Numbered from the stretch's first letter, positions 1 through 5,555 are shown. The stretch: DNA of 5,555 nt from JABFRJ01 sp031409695 (GCA_031409695.1 JANNXS010000443.1:1-5555); one strand, 5' to 3'. A program made the numbers and translations. Notes: a model not told the origin generated them from the sequence alone.

Positions 1-610
1 CGGTCAGGCGCGTGGAGATGAGCCCGAACGCGACAGTGTTTACATTGACGAGATAGCGTCCCCATTCGCGCGCCATGGTGCGCGTCAGACCGTGGACGCC
101 AGCTTTGGCGGCCGAATAGTTGGCCTGCCCGGGATTGCCCATGAAGCCGGCGATGGACGAGATGTTGACGACTTTGCGATGGTACGAGCGGCCTTCAGTC
201 GCCTCAATTTTCGACCTCACACGGATGAATTCAGCGGCGGACCGCAGAATGCGGAAGGGCGCGCCAAGATGCACGTCCATGATCGCGTCCCACTGCTCAT
301 CGGTCATCTTTTGGATGACGCTGTCCCAGGTGTAGCCGGCGTTGTTGACGATGATGTCGAGCCCGCCAAAGCCATCGACGGCTGACGCAACGAACTTATC
401 CGCGAAGTCTTTGTGCGTGACGTTGCCCGGGCACGCGAGGGCTTTGCCGCCATCGGCAATAATCTCTGCGACGGTCTCCTCGGCCGGACCACTATCGAGG
501 TCGTTGACCACCACTTTTGCGCCCTCGCGCGCAAGTTTCATGGCAATTTCCCGGCCGATGCCGCGGCCCGAACCTGAGACTATGGCAACCTTGCCGTCGA
601 GCTTGCGCAT
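1..610 (-). CDS. Short-chain dehydrogenase/reductase, FabG-like (3-oxoacyl-ACP or hydroxyacyl reductase type); 3' end outside window
   Basis: Predicted cytosolic NAD(P)-dependent oxidoreductase of the classical SDR family, most like 3-oxoacyl-ACP/acyl-CoA reductases. Reading the minus strand from ATG at 610-608 gives 203 open codons to the window edge, against about 245-260 residues for the family, so some 45 C-terminal residues are missing. Visible motifs: Rossmann glycine motif SGSGRGIG at residues 12-19, NNAG at 89-92, catalytic Ser152 in VNISSIAG, and Tyr165/Lys169 in NYSAAKAG. The FabG signature GNPGQANYSAAKAG is clear. Asp37 at the end of the second beta strand suggests NAD(H) preference (inference). 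The position of the catalytic-tetrad Asn appears to be His114 (DVHLGAPFR). The start is supported by GAAGGA (complement of 617-622) six bases upstream. It is divergent from the flavoprotein gene at 749. The SDR assignment is firm; the substrate is unknown, and fatty acid, polyhydroxyalkanoate or other hydroxyacyl metabolism are all possible. Confidence 0.93.
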   Translation of the reverse strand, partial: MRKLDGKVAIVSGSGRGIGREIAMKLAREGAKVVVNDLDSGPAEETVAEIIADGGKALACPGNVTHKDFADKFVASAVDGFGGLDIIVNNAGYTWDSVIQKMTDEQWDAIMDVHLGAPFRILRSAAEFIRVRSKIEATEGRSYHRKVVNISSIAGFMGNPGQANYSAAKAGVHGLTRTMAREWGRYLVNVNTVAFGLISTRLT

Positions 611-616
611 AGGGCG

Positions 617-622
617 TCCTTC
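617..622 (-). promoter_or_regulatory. Shine-Dalgarno site of the SDR gene
   Basis: On the minus strand GAAGGA lies six bases before the ATG at 610. It fixes the start: the next upstream minus-strand ATG (647) is out of frame and has no comparable site. Confidence 0.7.
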
Positions 623-647
623 GATTTTGCCTGGGATAATGGCTCAT

Positions 648-680
648 GGTTGATCGCGCTTCTGCAAGTTCGCGTCAACC
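648..680. promoter_or_regulatory. Imperfect inverted repeat in the divergent intergenic region, candidate operator
   Basis: Left arm GGTTGA (648-653), a single T, then CGCG (655-658) and CTT (659-661). Right arm AAG (666-668), TT, then CGCG (671-674) and TCAACC (675-680). This makes 13 complementary base pairs with one- and two-base offsets around a CTGC centre. The site lies between the divergent SDR (start 610) and flavoprotein (start 749) genes, about 38 bp and 69 bp from the two start codons. The symmetry and position fit a repressor or activator site controlling one or both genes. No regulator gene is visible in the window, so the binding protein is unknown. In RNA it could also fold as a hairpin, but no T-run follows, so a terminator is unlikely. 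Confidence 0.4.
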
Positions 681-748
681 AGATGTAGGCTGCACAACAC
701 AACCGGTCGATTGTCTGCTATACGCGCCACGCCCTCTCGGAGACGATC

Positions 749-1345
749 ATGCCGCACACGTTGAGACTGCTGTTCGTCGCCGGTTCTGCGCGCGACGGGT
801 CCATGAACAAGCGCCTGGCCCAGCATGGTGCGCACGTCGCTGAAGCCACAGGGACAGCTGCAACCTTCGCCGATCTCGGCGATTATCCGATGCCGCTCTA
901 CGACGGCGATCTCGAAGCCCGTGACGGCGTACCGGACAATGCGCGCAAGCTCCTGGCGCTCATGCAGGCCCACCAGGGCATTTTCATTGCCAGCCCGGAG
1001 TACAACGCCTCGTTCTCGCCACTGCTCAAGAACACGCTCGATTGGATCAGCCGCATCAAGGACGACGCGGGCGTGTCTGGCCAGGTCTTTAAAACACGCG
1101 TGTTTGCCATTGGTAGTGCCTCTCCCGGTGGTTTTGGCGGCCTCCGCGGGTTGATTCAGATCCGGCAGGTGCTGGAGCTTGGTCTCGGCGCGCTGGTCCT
1201 GCCCGAACAGATCGCAGTGCCACGCGCCATGACGGCGTTCGATGCCGACGGACAGCTCGCCGACAAGGCGACGGCTGCGCAATTCCAGGCGGTCATCCAG
1301 CGGCTCGCGACGGCGGCGCGGCTGATGCGCGAGACGGCATCGTGA
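749..1345 (+). CDS. NAD(P)H-dependent FMN reductase-like flavoprotein (NADPH_dep_FMN_red family)
   Basis: A 198-residue flavodoxin-fold protein expected to bind FMN and use NAD(P)H to reduce flavin, quinones, azo compounds or metals. Members are usually cytosolic, and the natural substrate is rarely known. The N-terminal beta strand LRLLFVAGS is followed by the FMN-phosphate loop GSARDGSMN (residues 12-20). The family signature SPEYNASFSPLLKNTLDW (82-99) contacts flavin and the dimer partner. A glycine-rich loop, SASPGGFGG, follows at about 123-131. Length matches the family norm of about 180-200, and no signal peptide is seen. The ATG is preceded by GGAGA (739-743) with five bases of spacing, a strong site. 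The stop codon overlaps an alternative GTG start of the next gene (GTGA), and the chosen ATG of that gene is only 14 bases on, so the two are very probably one operon. The family call is secure; a specific name such as chromate or quinone reductase is not justified. Confidence 0.93.
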   Translation: MPHTLRLLFVAGSARDGSMNKRLAQHGAHVAEATGTAATFADLGDYPMPLYDGDLEARDGVPDNARKLLALMQAHQGIFIASPEYNASFSPLLKNTLDWISRIKDDAGVSGQVFKTRVFAIGSASPGGFGGLRGLIQIRQVLELGLGALVLPEQIAVPRAMTAFDADGQLADKATAAQFQAVIQRLATAARLMRETAS

Positions 1346-1359
1346 AGGCGCCTTGTCAC

Positions 1360-2346
1360 ATGACGCGGCGTGCACTGCTTTCTGGCGCGGGCGCGGGCCT
1401 GCTTACGCTGCCGCTTGCGGCCGCGCCGACGGCATCAAAGCGTCCGCCCCCGGATGCCGCACGGGCGGCGCGACGTGCGGCTCTCGCCGCCGTTAAAAGT
1501 TGGGGCGTGCAGTTGCGCTTGATCGACTTTCCAATCATCGCGGCAGCCCCCCTCGAACTGGTGGTGATCGATCATGCCGTCTCGAATGGTTTTCGCTTCA
1601 TCCGCCAATTTGAACGGCACGAGATTGAGAGCCTTAAAGTTGGGCCGGACGGGCACCGCCGTTTGGTGATCGCCTATATCTCGATTGGCGAAACAGAGAC
1701 CTATCGGTGGTATTGGCCGGAGACTTGGCGAGATGCGGCGACGCGCCCGGCCTGGATCGGACCGGAGAACCCACGCTGGCCGCGCAACTATCCAGTCGAC
1801 TTCTGGGAACCCGACTGGCAGCGCATTATCACCGGCCCCGACGGCTATATCGCGCGCATCATGACACAGGGCTTTGATGGCCTCTATCTCGACCGCGCCG
1901 ACGTGTATCAGGAACTGCTCCAGCGCCACCCGCAGGGCGCCAAGACCATGTCAACCTTCGTGTCGCGAATTGCCGCAACGGCGCGGGCCGCCAACCCAAA
2001 CGCTATTATGATCCTGCAGAACGCCGAAGAACTGATCGCCGAAAAGCCTATACAGACGGCGATCGATGCGATCTCGAAGGAGGATCTTTATTTCGGCCTC
2101 GACCACACGGAGGCGGCAAATCCACGCGATGCTATCGCCTATGCCGAGACAGACCTGAGGCGCGCCCGCTCTTTCGGCAAGCGCGTGTTCGCCATCGAGT
2201 ATGTTGGCGATCCCGCAAAGCAGCGTGAGGTCACGACGCGCATGGCGGCGAACGGGTTCCTGCCCCATTTCGCCCGCCGCGATCTCAGCCGCTTGACGAT
2301 CGACCCAACGACGCTCATCACGCCGAAGCGTGCACCTGCGCCATGA
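1360..2346 (+). CDS. Exported GH114-like TIM-barrel protein (MJ1477/TM1410 family putative glycoside hydrolase)
   Basis: A 328-residue protein (334 if GTG 1342 is used) resembling the family related to endo-alpha-1,4-polygalactosaminidase, GH114. Members were once misnamed cysteinyl-tRNA synthetase. The N-terminus MTRRALLSGAGAG, followed by a short hydrophobic stretch and an Ala-rich region near residues 20-25, looks like a Tat-type or Sec signal, placing it in the periplasm or outside. The barrel starts at SWGVQLR (residues 47-53). Conserved blocks are AYISIGETETYRWYW (105-119), a Trp-rich segment GPENPRWPRNYPVDFWEPDW (134-153), GFDGLYLDRADVY (171-183, candidate acid Asp178), ILQNAEEL (218-225), ISKEDLYFG (238-246) and FAIEYVGDP (277-285). 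ATG 1360 was chosen because GAAGG (1344-1348) lies 11 bases upstream and it gives a compact twin-arginine signal. GTG 1342 overlaps the previous stop and remains possible. Hydrolase activity and a galactosaminoglycan substrate are inferred from distant family members only. Confidence 0.88.
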   Translation: MTRRALLSGAGAGLLTLPLAAAPTASKRPPPDAARAARRAALAAVKSWGVQLRLIDFPIIAAAPLELVVIDHAVSNGFRFIRQFERHEIESLKVGPDGHRRLVIAYISIGETETYRWYWPETWRDAATRPAWIGPENPRWPRNYPVDFWEPDWQRIITGPDGYIARIMTQGFDGLYLDRADVYQELLQRHPQGAKTMSTFVSRIAATARAANPNAIMILQNAEELIAEKPIQTAIDAISKEDLYFGLDHTEAANPRDAIAYAETDLRRARSFGKRVFAIEYVGDPAKQREVTTRMAANGFLPHFARRDLSRLTIDPTTLITPKRAPAP

Positions 2347-2359
2347 ACCCGGCGGGTTC
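2345..2359. terminator. Short inverted repeat between convergent genes, weak terminator candidate
   Basis: GAACCC and GGGTTC form a perfect six-base stem with a three-base GGC loop. It spans the stop codon of the GH114-like gene and most of the 21-base gap to the convergent cytochrome gene. No T-run follows on either strand, so intrinsic termination would be weak. It may simply be chance in GC-rich DNA. Confidence 0.25.
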
Positions 2360-2367
2360 CCCGAGTA

Positions 2368-2727
2368 CTACTTCTTCTTCGCCGCAGCCGTTGGCGATTT
2401 TGCTGCCGCCAAGGGTTGTTCGGCAAACCACAGCGCGAGCGCTTGGGTTTGGTCATCATCGAGAGATTGGGCGACCGACGCCATGGCTGGGTTCGGACGC
2501 TGACCGGTGCGGTAATACCCCATGGTGTCGACGAAATCCTCGACCTTCCAGCCGACAATGCTAGGAATGCCGTTGGCGGTCCCATCAAGCCGGTGGCACG
2601 AGACACACTCGCGCGCGAGGTGTTGGCCCAGGGCTTTGCGTCGCGCGCCATCGGCTGATTGCGCGACGGCTGTCGCGGACAGACCTACGATGCCGGCGGC
2701 CACTGTTGCAAACCGAACGCTCCCCAT
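2368..2727 (-). CDS. Small exported class I cytochrome c (c553-like)
   Basis: A 119-residue monohaem c-type cytochrome expected to carry electrons in the periplasm. The N-terminus (MGSVRFATVAAGIVGLSATAVA) is a typical Sec signal with a likely cleavage after AVA at residue 22. The haem attachment site is CVSCH at 41-45, with His45 as the proximal ligand. The segment NPAMASVAQSLDDDQTQALALWFAEQ contains Met82, the probable sixth ligand, and the C-terminal helix typical of c553 and flavocytochrome-c haem subunits. The mature domain is about 85 residues and ends in an Ala/Lys-rich tail (AAAKSPTAAAKKK). On the minus strand AGAGGA lies about ten bases before ATG 2727. It converges on the GH114-like gene and is divergent from the glycosyltransferase pair. 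No partner dehydrogenase or oxidase is adjacent inside the window, so its redox partner is unknown. Confidence 0.92.
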   Translation of the reverse strand: MGSVRFATVAAGIVGLSATAVAQSADGARRKALGQHLARECVSCHRLDGTANGIPSIVGWKVEDFVDTMGYYRTGQRPNPAMASVAQSLDDDQTQALALWFAEQPLAAAKSPTAAAKKK

Positions 2728-2788
2728 CAGTTGCGCATCCTCTCTGCTCTGCGGCCTTGATGACTAACAGTTGGGCCAGAATGATGTC

Positions 2789-2820
2789 TTGGTTCTGAAC
2801 AACCCAGGCCCTGAACAACC
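2789..2820. repeat. Tandem imperfect 16-bp direct repeat upstream of the cytochrome gene
   Basis: Two adjacent 16-mers (2789-2804 and 2805-2820) match at 12 of 16 positions and share an identical CTGAACAACC block (2795-2804 and 2811-2820). The first copy also contains GGTT...AACC dyad symmetry. They lie 62-93 bp upstream of the cytochrome start (minus strand) and about 117-148 bp upstream of the GT2 start. That position suits a regulator binding site, but no binding protein can be named. Confidence 0.35.
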
Positions 2821-2936
2821 TCAGAAGTTGCGTTGCGTGCCAACTTGCAGTGCTGATATGAAGCCAAATATCGACAGTAGCAATTCGTTCTCCACAACCC
2901 CCGTCTGTCACATCGCACCCTGAGGCATCCGCCGAC

Positions 2937-4079
2937 ATGTCATCTGATGCTGCAACGATTGCTGGCGCACATATGGCAGCAGGCCCAACTGACACGCCTG
3001 AGGTGGCCGTGATCGTGCCGACCTTCAACGAGGCGGGCAACGTCGCGGCGGTGGTTGCGGCCGTAGACAAGGCACTCGCCGGCGTGCGCTGGGAACTCAT
3101 TTTTGTCGACGACGCGTCGCCCGACGGCACGGCTGAGCGCGCGCGAGAAATCGCCAGGTGCGACAGGCGCGTGCGCTGTATTGAGCGTTACGGCCGTCGC
3201 GGATTGTCGGGCGCCTGTATCGAAGGCCTGTTGTCGTCGAGCGCACCGGTCCTGATGGTCATGGACGGCGATTTGCAGCACGATGCCAATACGCTCGCTG
3301 TGATGGCCCGCCACATCCAGCGCGACGAGGCTGACGTGGTCGTCGCCAGCCGCTATATTGGCACGGGCACGGACGAGAGCTTTTCGGCCGGACGCCGTCA
3401 GATCAGCCACCTGTCGGCCAAGGCGGCCCGCCTTGTCACGGGCGTGTCGATCTCTGACCCGATGAGTGGATTCTTCGCCGTCTCGCGCAAGGCGCTCCGT
3501 GACGTTGCGCCAAATCTCGCTTCGGAAGGCTTCAAGATTCTCCTTGATTTGTTGTCGGCGCGTGACAAGGGCAAACCTGCGTTCCGGGTGCTCGAGGTGC
3601 CCTATGCGTTTGGCGTTCGGCAAAGTGGCGAATCAAAACTCGGCATGCGCGTCGCCATGGACTTCATCGGCCTGTTGGTCTCGAAGGCGACCGGCGGCAT
3701 CGTGCCGATCCGGTTTATCAACTTCGTCGCCGTGGGCGCGCTTGGTATCGCGGTGCACCTGGCAGCCCTGCAGCTGTTTCGCTCGTTCGATGTGGCGTTC
3801 GTGCCGGCCCAAGCGGCCGCGACCTTCGTCGCCATGACCTCGAATTTCGCCTTCAACAACGCCTTTACCTACGGCGACAAGCGCCTGATGGGGGCCGCGG
3901 CGATCAAGGCGCTGTTCTTGTTTTACGTCATTTGCGGCATTGGTGCTTTGAGCAACATCGGCGTCGCCGCTTGGCTCTATGCGCAGTCGCCGTCCTGGTG
4001 GGTCGCCGGCCTGATCGGCTCAATCATCGGTGCCGTCTGGAACTACGCTCTCTCGAGCAGGCTCATCTGGCGGGCCTAG
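2937..4079 (+). CDS. Polyprenyl-phosphate glycosyltransferase (GT2, DPM1-like) fused to a GtrA-type membrane domain
   Basis: A 380-residue, two-domain membrane protein expected to transfer a sugar from a nucleotide sugar to polyprenyl phosphate at the cytoplasmic face. The GtrA part is expected to anchor the enzyme or help translocate the product. GT-A domain, residues about 22-245: VAVIVPTFNEAGN (23-35), VDDASPDGT (57-65), GLSGACIEGL (89-98), the metal-binding MDGDLQHD with Asp110/Asp112, DPMSGFFAVSRKAL (174-187) and QSGESKLG (229-236), all diagnostic of dolichol/undecaprenyl-phosphate mannosyltransferase-like enzymes. GtrA domain, about 258-379: roughly four membrane segments (near 259-281, 287-306, 321-345, 354-376), including TSNFAFNNAFTYGD and WNYALSSRLIWR. 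The start ATG 2937 has only a GAGG 11 bases upstream. ATG 2973 (residue 13) is an alternative that keeps the whole domain. A GT39 gene begins 51 bp downstream in the same direction. The family is certain; the sugar (mannose, glucose or other) is not. Confidence 0.94.
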   Translation: MSSDAATIAGAHMAAGPTDTPEVAVIVPTFNEAGNVAAVVAAVDKALAGVRWELIFVDDASPDGTAERAREIARCDRRVRCIERYGRRGLSGACIEGLLSSSAPVLMVMDGDLQHDANTLAVMARHIQRDEADVVVASRYIGTGTDESFSAGRRQISHLSAKAARLVTGVSISDPMSGFFAVSRKALRDVAPNLASEGFKILLDLLSARDKGKPAFRVLEVPYAFGVRQSGESKLGMRVAMDFIGLLVSKATGGIVPIRFINFVAVGALGIAVHLAALQLFRSFDVAFVPAQAAATFVAMTSNFAFNNAFTYGDKRLMGAAAIKALFLFYVICGIGALSNIGVAAWLYAQSPSWWVAGLIGSIIGAVWNYALSSRLIWRA

Positions 4080-4130
4080 GAGCTTTGCTGTGCCTAAGAC
4101 ATGTGACGATCCGGAGCTCAGAGCTGACAC

Positions 4131-5555
4131 GTGAACGCATTGCAAGGAGATAGCGTCTGGCGCGGACGGACTGTGGGGTGGTGGCTTTTGGCCCTGCTCG
4201 TCGTCACGCTGGTTGGTCGCCTGCTGCTGGCAGCTTTCGTCGGCCTCGGTGTGGATGAGGCCTACACCGTCTCGACCGCGAAAACCTTTGAACTCTCGAC
4301 ATTTGATCACCCGCCGCTGGCCTGGTGGATGGCGCGGATCGGGCGGAGCATTGGCGCGGACAGTTCCGTGCTCGTGCGGTTGCCGTTCTTGCTGCTTTTC
4401 TCGCTGACGACATGGTTTGCCTATCTCGCGGGCCGCGATCTCTTCACAGTGCGCGCGGGTCTTTTCGCGGCCATCACGCTCAATCTGGCGCCGGTCATTG
4501 GATGGACGACGGGCACGTTTGTGTTGCCGGATGGTCCGCTGATTGCGGCGATGCTGGCGGCTGTCGTGTGCGTCTCACGGGCGTTGTTTTGGCCTGAGGA
4601 CGCCGCGCCAAAATGGTGGCTGCTGACCGGGGTGGCAGCTGGCCTCGCATGCCTTTCGAAGCTGCATGGGATCTTTTTGTTCGTGGGCGTTGGGGTGTTC
4701 GTGCTGACGTCACGGGCACATCGACATTGGCTGTATCGGCCATGGCCCTACGTTGCCGCCGTTGTTGCGGCGCTGATGTTCATGCCGGTCATCGTTTGGA
4801 ACATGCAGCACGACTGGGCCTCTTTCGCTTTCCAGGCGGGCCGCGCACGGGTGGCAAAGCTCGCCATCGGTAACGGATTGGCGGCGCTGGGTGGGCAGGC
4901 GCTGTTCATTGCGCCCTGGGTGTGGATCGCGATCGCCATCAGCGTCTGGCGGGCGGCGCGAACGGGACCAAGTGACGCGCGCGCGTGGTTGCTGCTCTGC
5001 CTCGGCCTCGGTCCGGTGATCGTGTTCACGGCGCTGGCCTTTACGGGCTCAAAGACGCTGTTTCATTGGGCCGCGCCTGGATACCTGTTCCTCGCGTTGC
5101 TGGTCGGGCGTGATTTGGATCGCGATATCGCTGCGGGGAAAATCCAGGCCGAGCGCTGGTTGACCGGCAGTATCGCGGCGATCGCCGTCATTCTCGTCGC
5201 CGTCCTCGTCATCTCGCGCGTGCCGTGGCCGACGACTGGCATGCTCGCCAAGGTCCCCTACCCGCTGGATGAGACGGTTTCATGGGGCGCGCTCCGTGAT
5301 GAGATTCGGCGCCGCGGCTTGGATCGGGATGTCGCGTTCGTTGGCGCGGTTCGCTGGCATGAAGCCGGCCGCGTCGATCATGCGCTTGGCGACCTGCTGC
5401 CCGTGCGCTGCGTGTGCGACGATGCGCGGGGCTACGGGGTACTCTATGAAAACCGCGCTTTTACGGGGCAATCTGCGTTGATCGTCTCGGCGAACCTGCC
5501 AGAGGCCGCTGCACGTGCGTTACTCGCGCCGATTTTTGAGATCATCACACCGTTG
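4131..5555 (+). CDS. GT39-family (ArnT/PMT-like) integral membrane glycosyltransferase; 3' end outside window
   Basis: The frame stays open for 475 codons from GTG 4131 to the window edge. It encodes a polytopic membrane protein of the PMT_2/ArnT clan, which transfers a sugar from a polyprenyl-phosphate donor to an acceptor on the outer side of the membrane. About 11 hydrophobic segments are visible, from residue 15 to about 362, followed by a more polar C-terminal part (about 380 onward). Family hallmarks: the acidic pair Asp42-Glu43 in GVDEAYTV in the first external loop, FDHPPLAWW (58-66), LPDGPLIAAMLAA (132-144), GLACLSKLHGIFLF (171-184) and FHWAAPGYLFLALL (311-324). An in-frame TGA at 4125-4127 rules out an earlier start, so GTG 4131 is the first possible; its ribosome site is poor. 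The preceding GT2-GtrA protein probably makes its lipid-linked donor. The acceptor could be lipid A, a glycan, a protein or another lipid, and the sequence does not say which. Confidence 0.92.
   Translation, partial: MNALQGDSVWRGRTVGWWLLALLVVTLVGRLLLAAFVGLGVDEAYTVSTAKTFELSTFDHPPLAWWMARIGRSIGADSSVLVRLPFLLLFSLTTWFAYLAGRDLFTVRAGLFAAITLNLAPVIGWTTGTFVLPDGPLIAAMLAAVVCVSRALFWPEDAAPKWWLLTGVAAGLACLSKLHGIFLFVGVGVFVLTSRAHRHWLYRPWPYVAAVVAALMFMPVIVWNMQHDWASFAFQAGRARVAKLAIGNGLAALGGQALFIAPWVWIAIAISVWRAARTGPSDARAWLLLCLGLGPVIVFTALAFTGSKTLFHWAAPGYLFLALLVGRDLDRDIAAGKIQAERWLTGSIAAIAVILVAVLVISRVPWPTTGMLAKVPYPLDETVSWGALRDEIRRRGLDRDVAFVGAVRWHEAGRVDHALGDLLPVRCVCDDARGYGVLYENRAFTGQSALIVSANLPEAAARALLAPIFEIITPL

Noticed and set aside
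650..678. Possible minus-strand promoter for the SDR gene, TTGACG (complement of 673-678) followed at 17 bp by GATCAA
   Set aside because: The -35-like hexamer is good but the -10 hexamer matches only three of six bases, and both lie within the inverted repeat. Not strong enough to annotate.
719..724. TATACG as a -10 box for the flavoprotein gene
   Set aside because: No acceptable -35 hexamer lies 16-18 bp upstream, so it was not called a promoter.
644..1375. Long open frame (243 codons) on the minus strand opposite the flavoprotein gene
   Set aside because: It is fully antisense to a gene with clear family motifs. Its translation is Arg/His-rich with no recognisable domain, as expected for a shadow frame in GC-rich DNA.
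1435..1929. Minus-strand open frame (164 codons) opposite the GH114-like gene
   Set aside because: Antisense shadow of a well-supported gene, with no motif or export signal.
2845..2874. TTGCAG with TATCGA 18 bp later as a promoter for the GT2 gene, and a GATAT/ATATC dyad in the same place (2855-2872)
   Set aside because: Each hexamer matches only about half of the consensus and the five-base dyad is short; both could arise by chance.
2727..2918. 63-codon minus-strand frame whose TGA overlaps the cytochrome ATG (TGATG), resembling a coupled leader gene
   Set aside because: The translation is rich in Cys, Arg and His with no signal, domain or clear ribosome site. It includes the tandem repeats, and the overlap is easily chance.
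2585..3130. Minus-strand open frame (181 codons) spanning the cytochrome start, the intergenic region and the start of the GT2 gene
   Set aside because: It overlaps two better-supported genes in other frames, is low-complexity in its Ser/Thr/Ala part, and has no conserved motif.
2940..3623. Minus-strand open frame (227 codons) opposite the GT2 domain
   Set aside because: Antisense to a region encoding every expected GT2 motif; composition is typical of a complementary-strand shadow.
4080..4130. Possible terminator between the two glycosyltransferase genes
   Set aside because: Only the AGCTCAGAGCT dyad is present, with a one-base centre that cannot form a hairpin loop, and there is no T-run. 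An uninterrupted operon is more likely.

Overview
The window is GC-rich, gene-dense chromosomal DNA. Codon use, the FabG-like and GH114-like sequences and the GT2-GtrA fusion suggest an alphaproteobacterium, probably of the Hyphomicrobiales. This is inferred from sequence character alone, since no rRNA or other taxonomic marker is present. There is no tRNA, rRNA, CRISPR array, insertion sequence, integrase or phage gene, and all six genes look like intact or edge-cut housekeeping or accessory metabolism.

Layout from left to right. (1) The 5' part (203 codons) of a short-chain dehydrogenase/reductase on the minus strand runs off the left edge. (2) A 138-bp divergent intergenic region carries an imperfect 33-bp inverted repeat. 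(3) A plus-strand pair follows: a small NAD(P)H-dependent FMN reductase-like flavoprotein, then a GH114-like (MJ1477/TM1410 family) TIM-barrel protein with a twin-arginine-like export signal. The two are packed so tightly that they are almost certainly co-transcribed. (4) A small exported class I cytochrome c on the minus strand converges on that pair. (5) A 209-bp divergent intergenic region holds a tandem 16-bp repeat. (6) A plus-strand pair of membrane glycosyltransferase genes follows: a GT2 polyprenyl-phosphate glycosyltransferase fused to a GtrA membrane domain, then a GT39 (ArnT/PMT-like) integral membrane glycosyltransferase that runs off the right edge.

The best-supported functional unit is the last pair. 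The GT2-GtrA protein is expected to charge a polyprenyl phosphate with a sugar at the cytoplasmic face and help move it across the membrane. The GT39 enzyme is expected to transfer that sugar to an acceptor on the outer face. The sugar and acceptor cannot be read from the sequence. The GH114-like protein could act on a galactosamine-containing or other extracytoplasmic glycan, but a link between it and the glycosyltransferases is speculative.

I did not find strong evidence of a previously undescribed system. The items most worth checking are the inverted repeat between the two divergent genes, the flavoprotein/GH114-like pairing, the glycosyltransferase pair with unknown acceptor, and the His in place of the usual catalytic Asn in the dehydrogenase.
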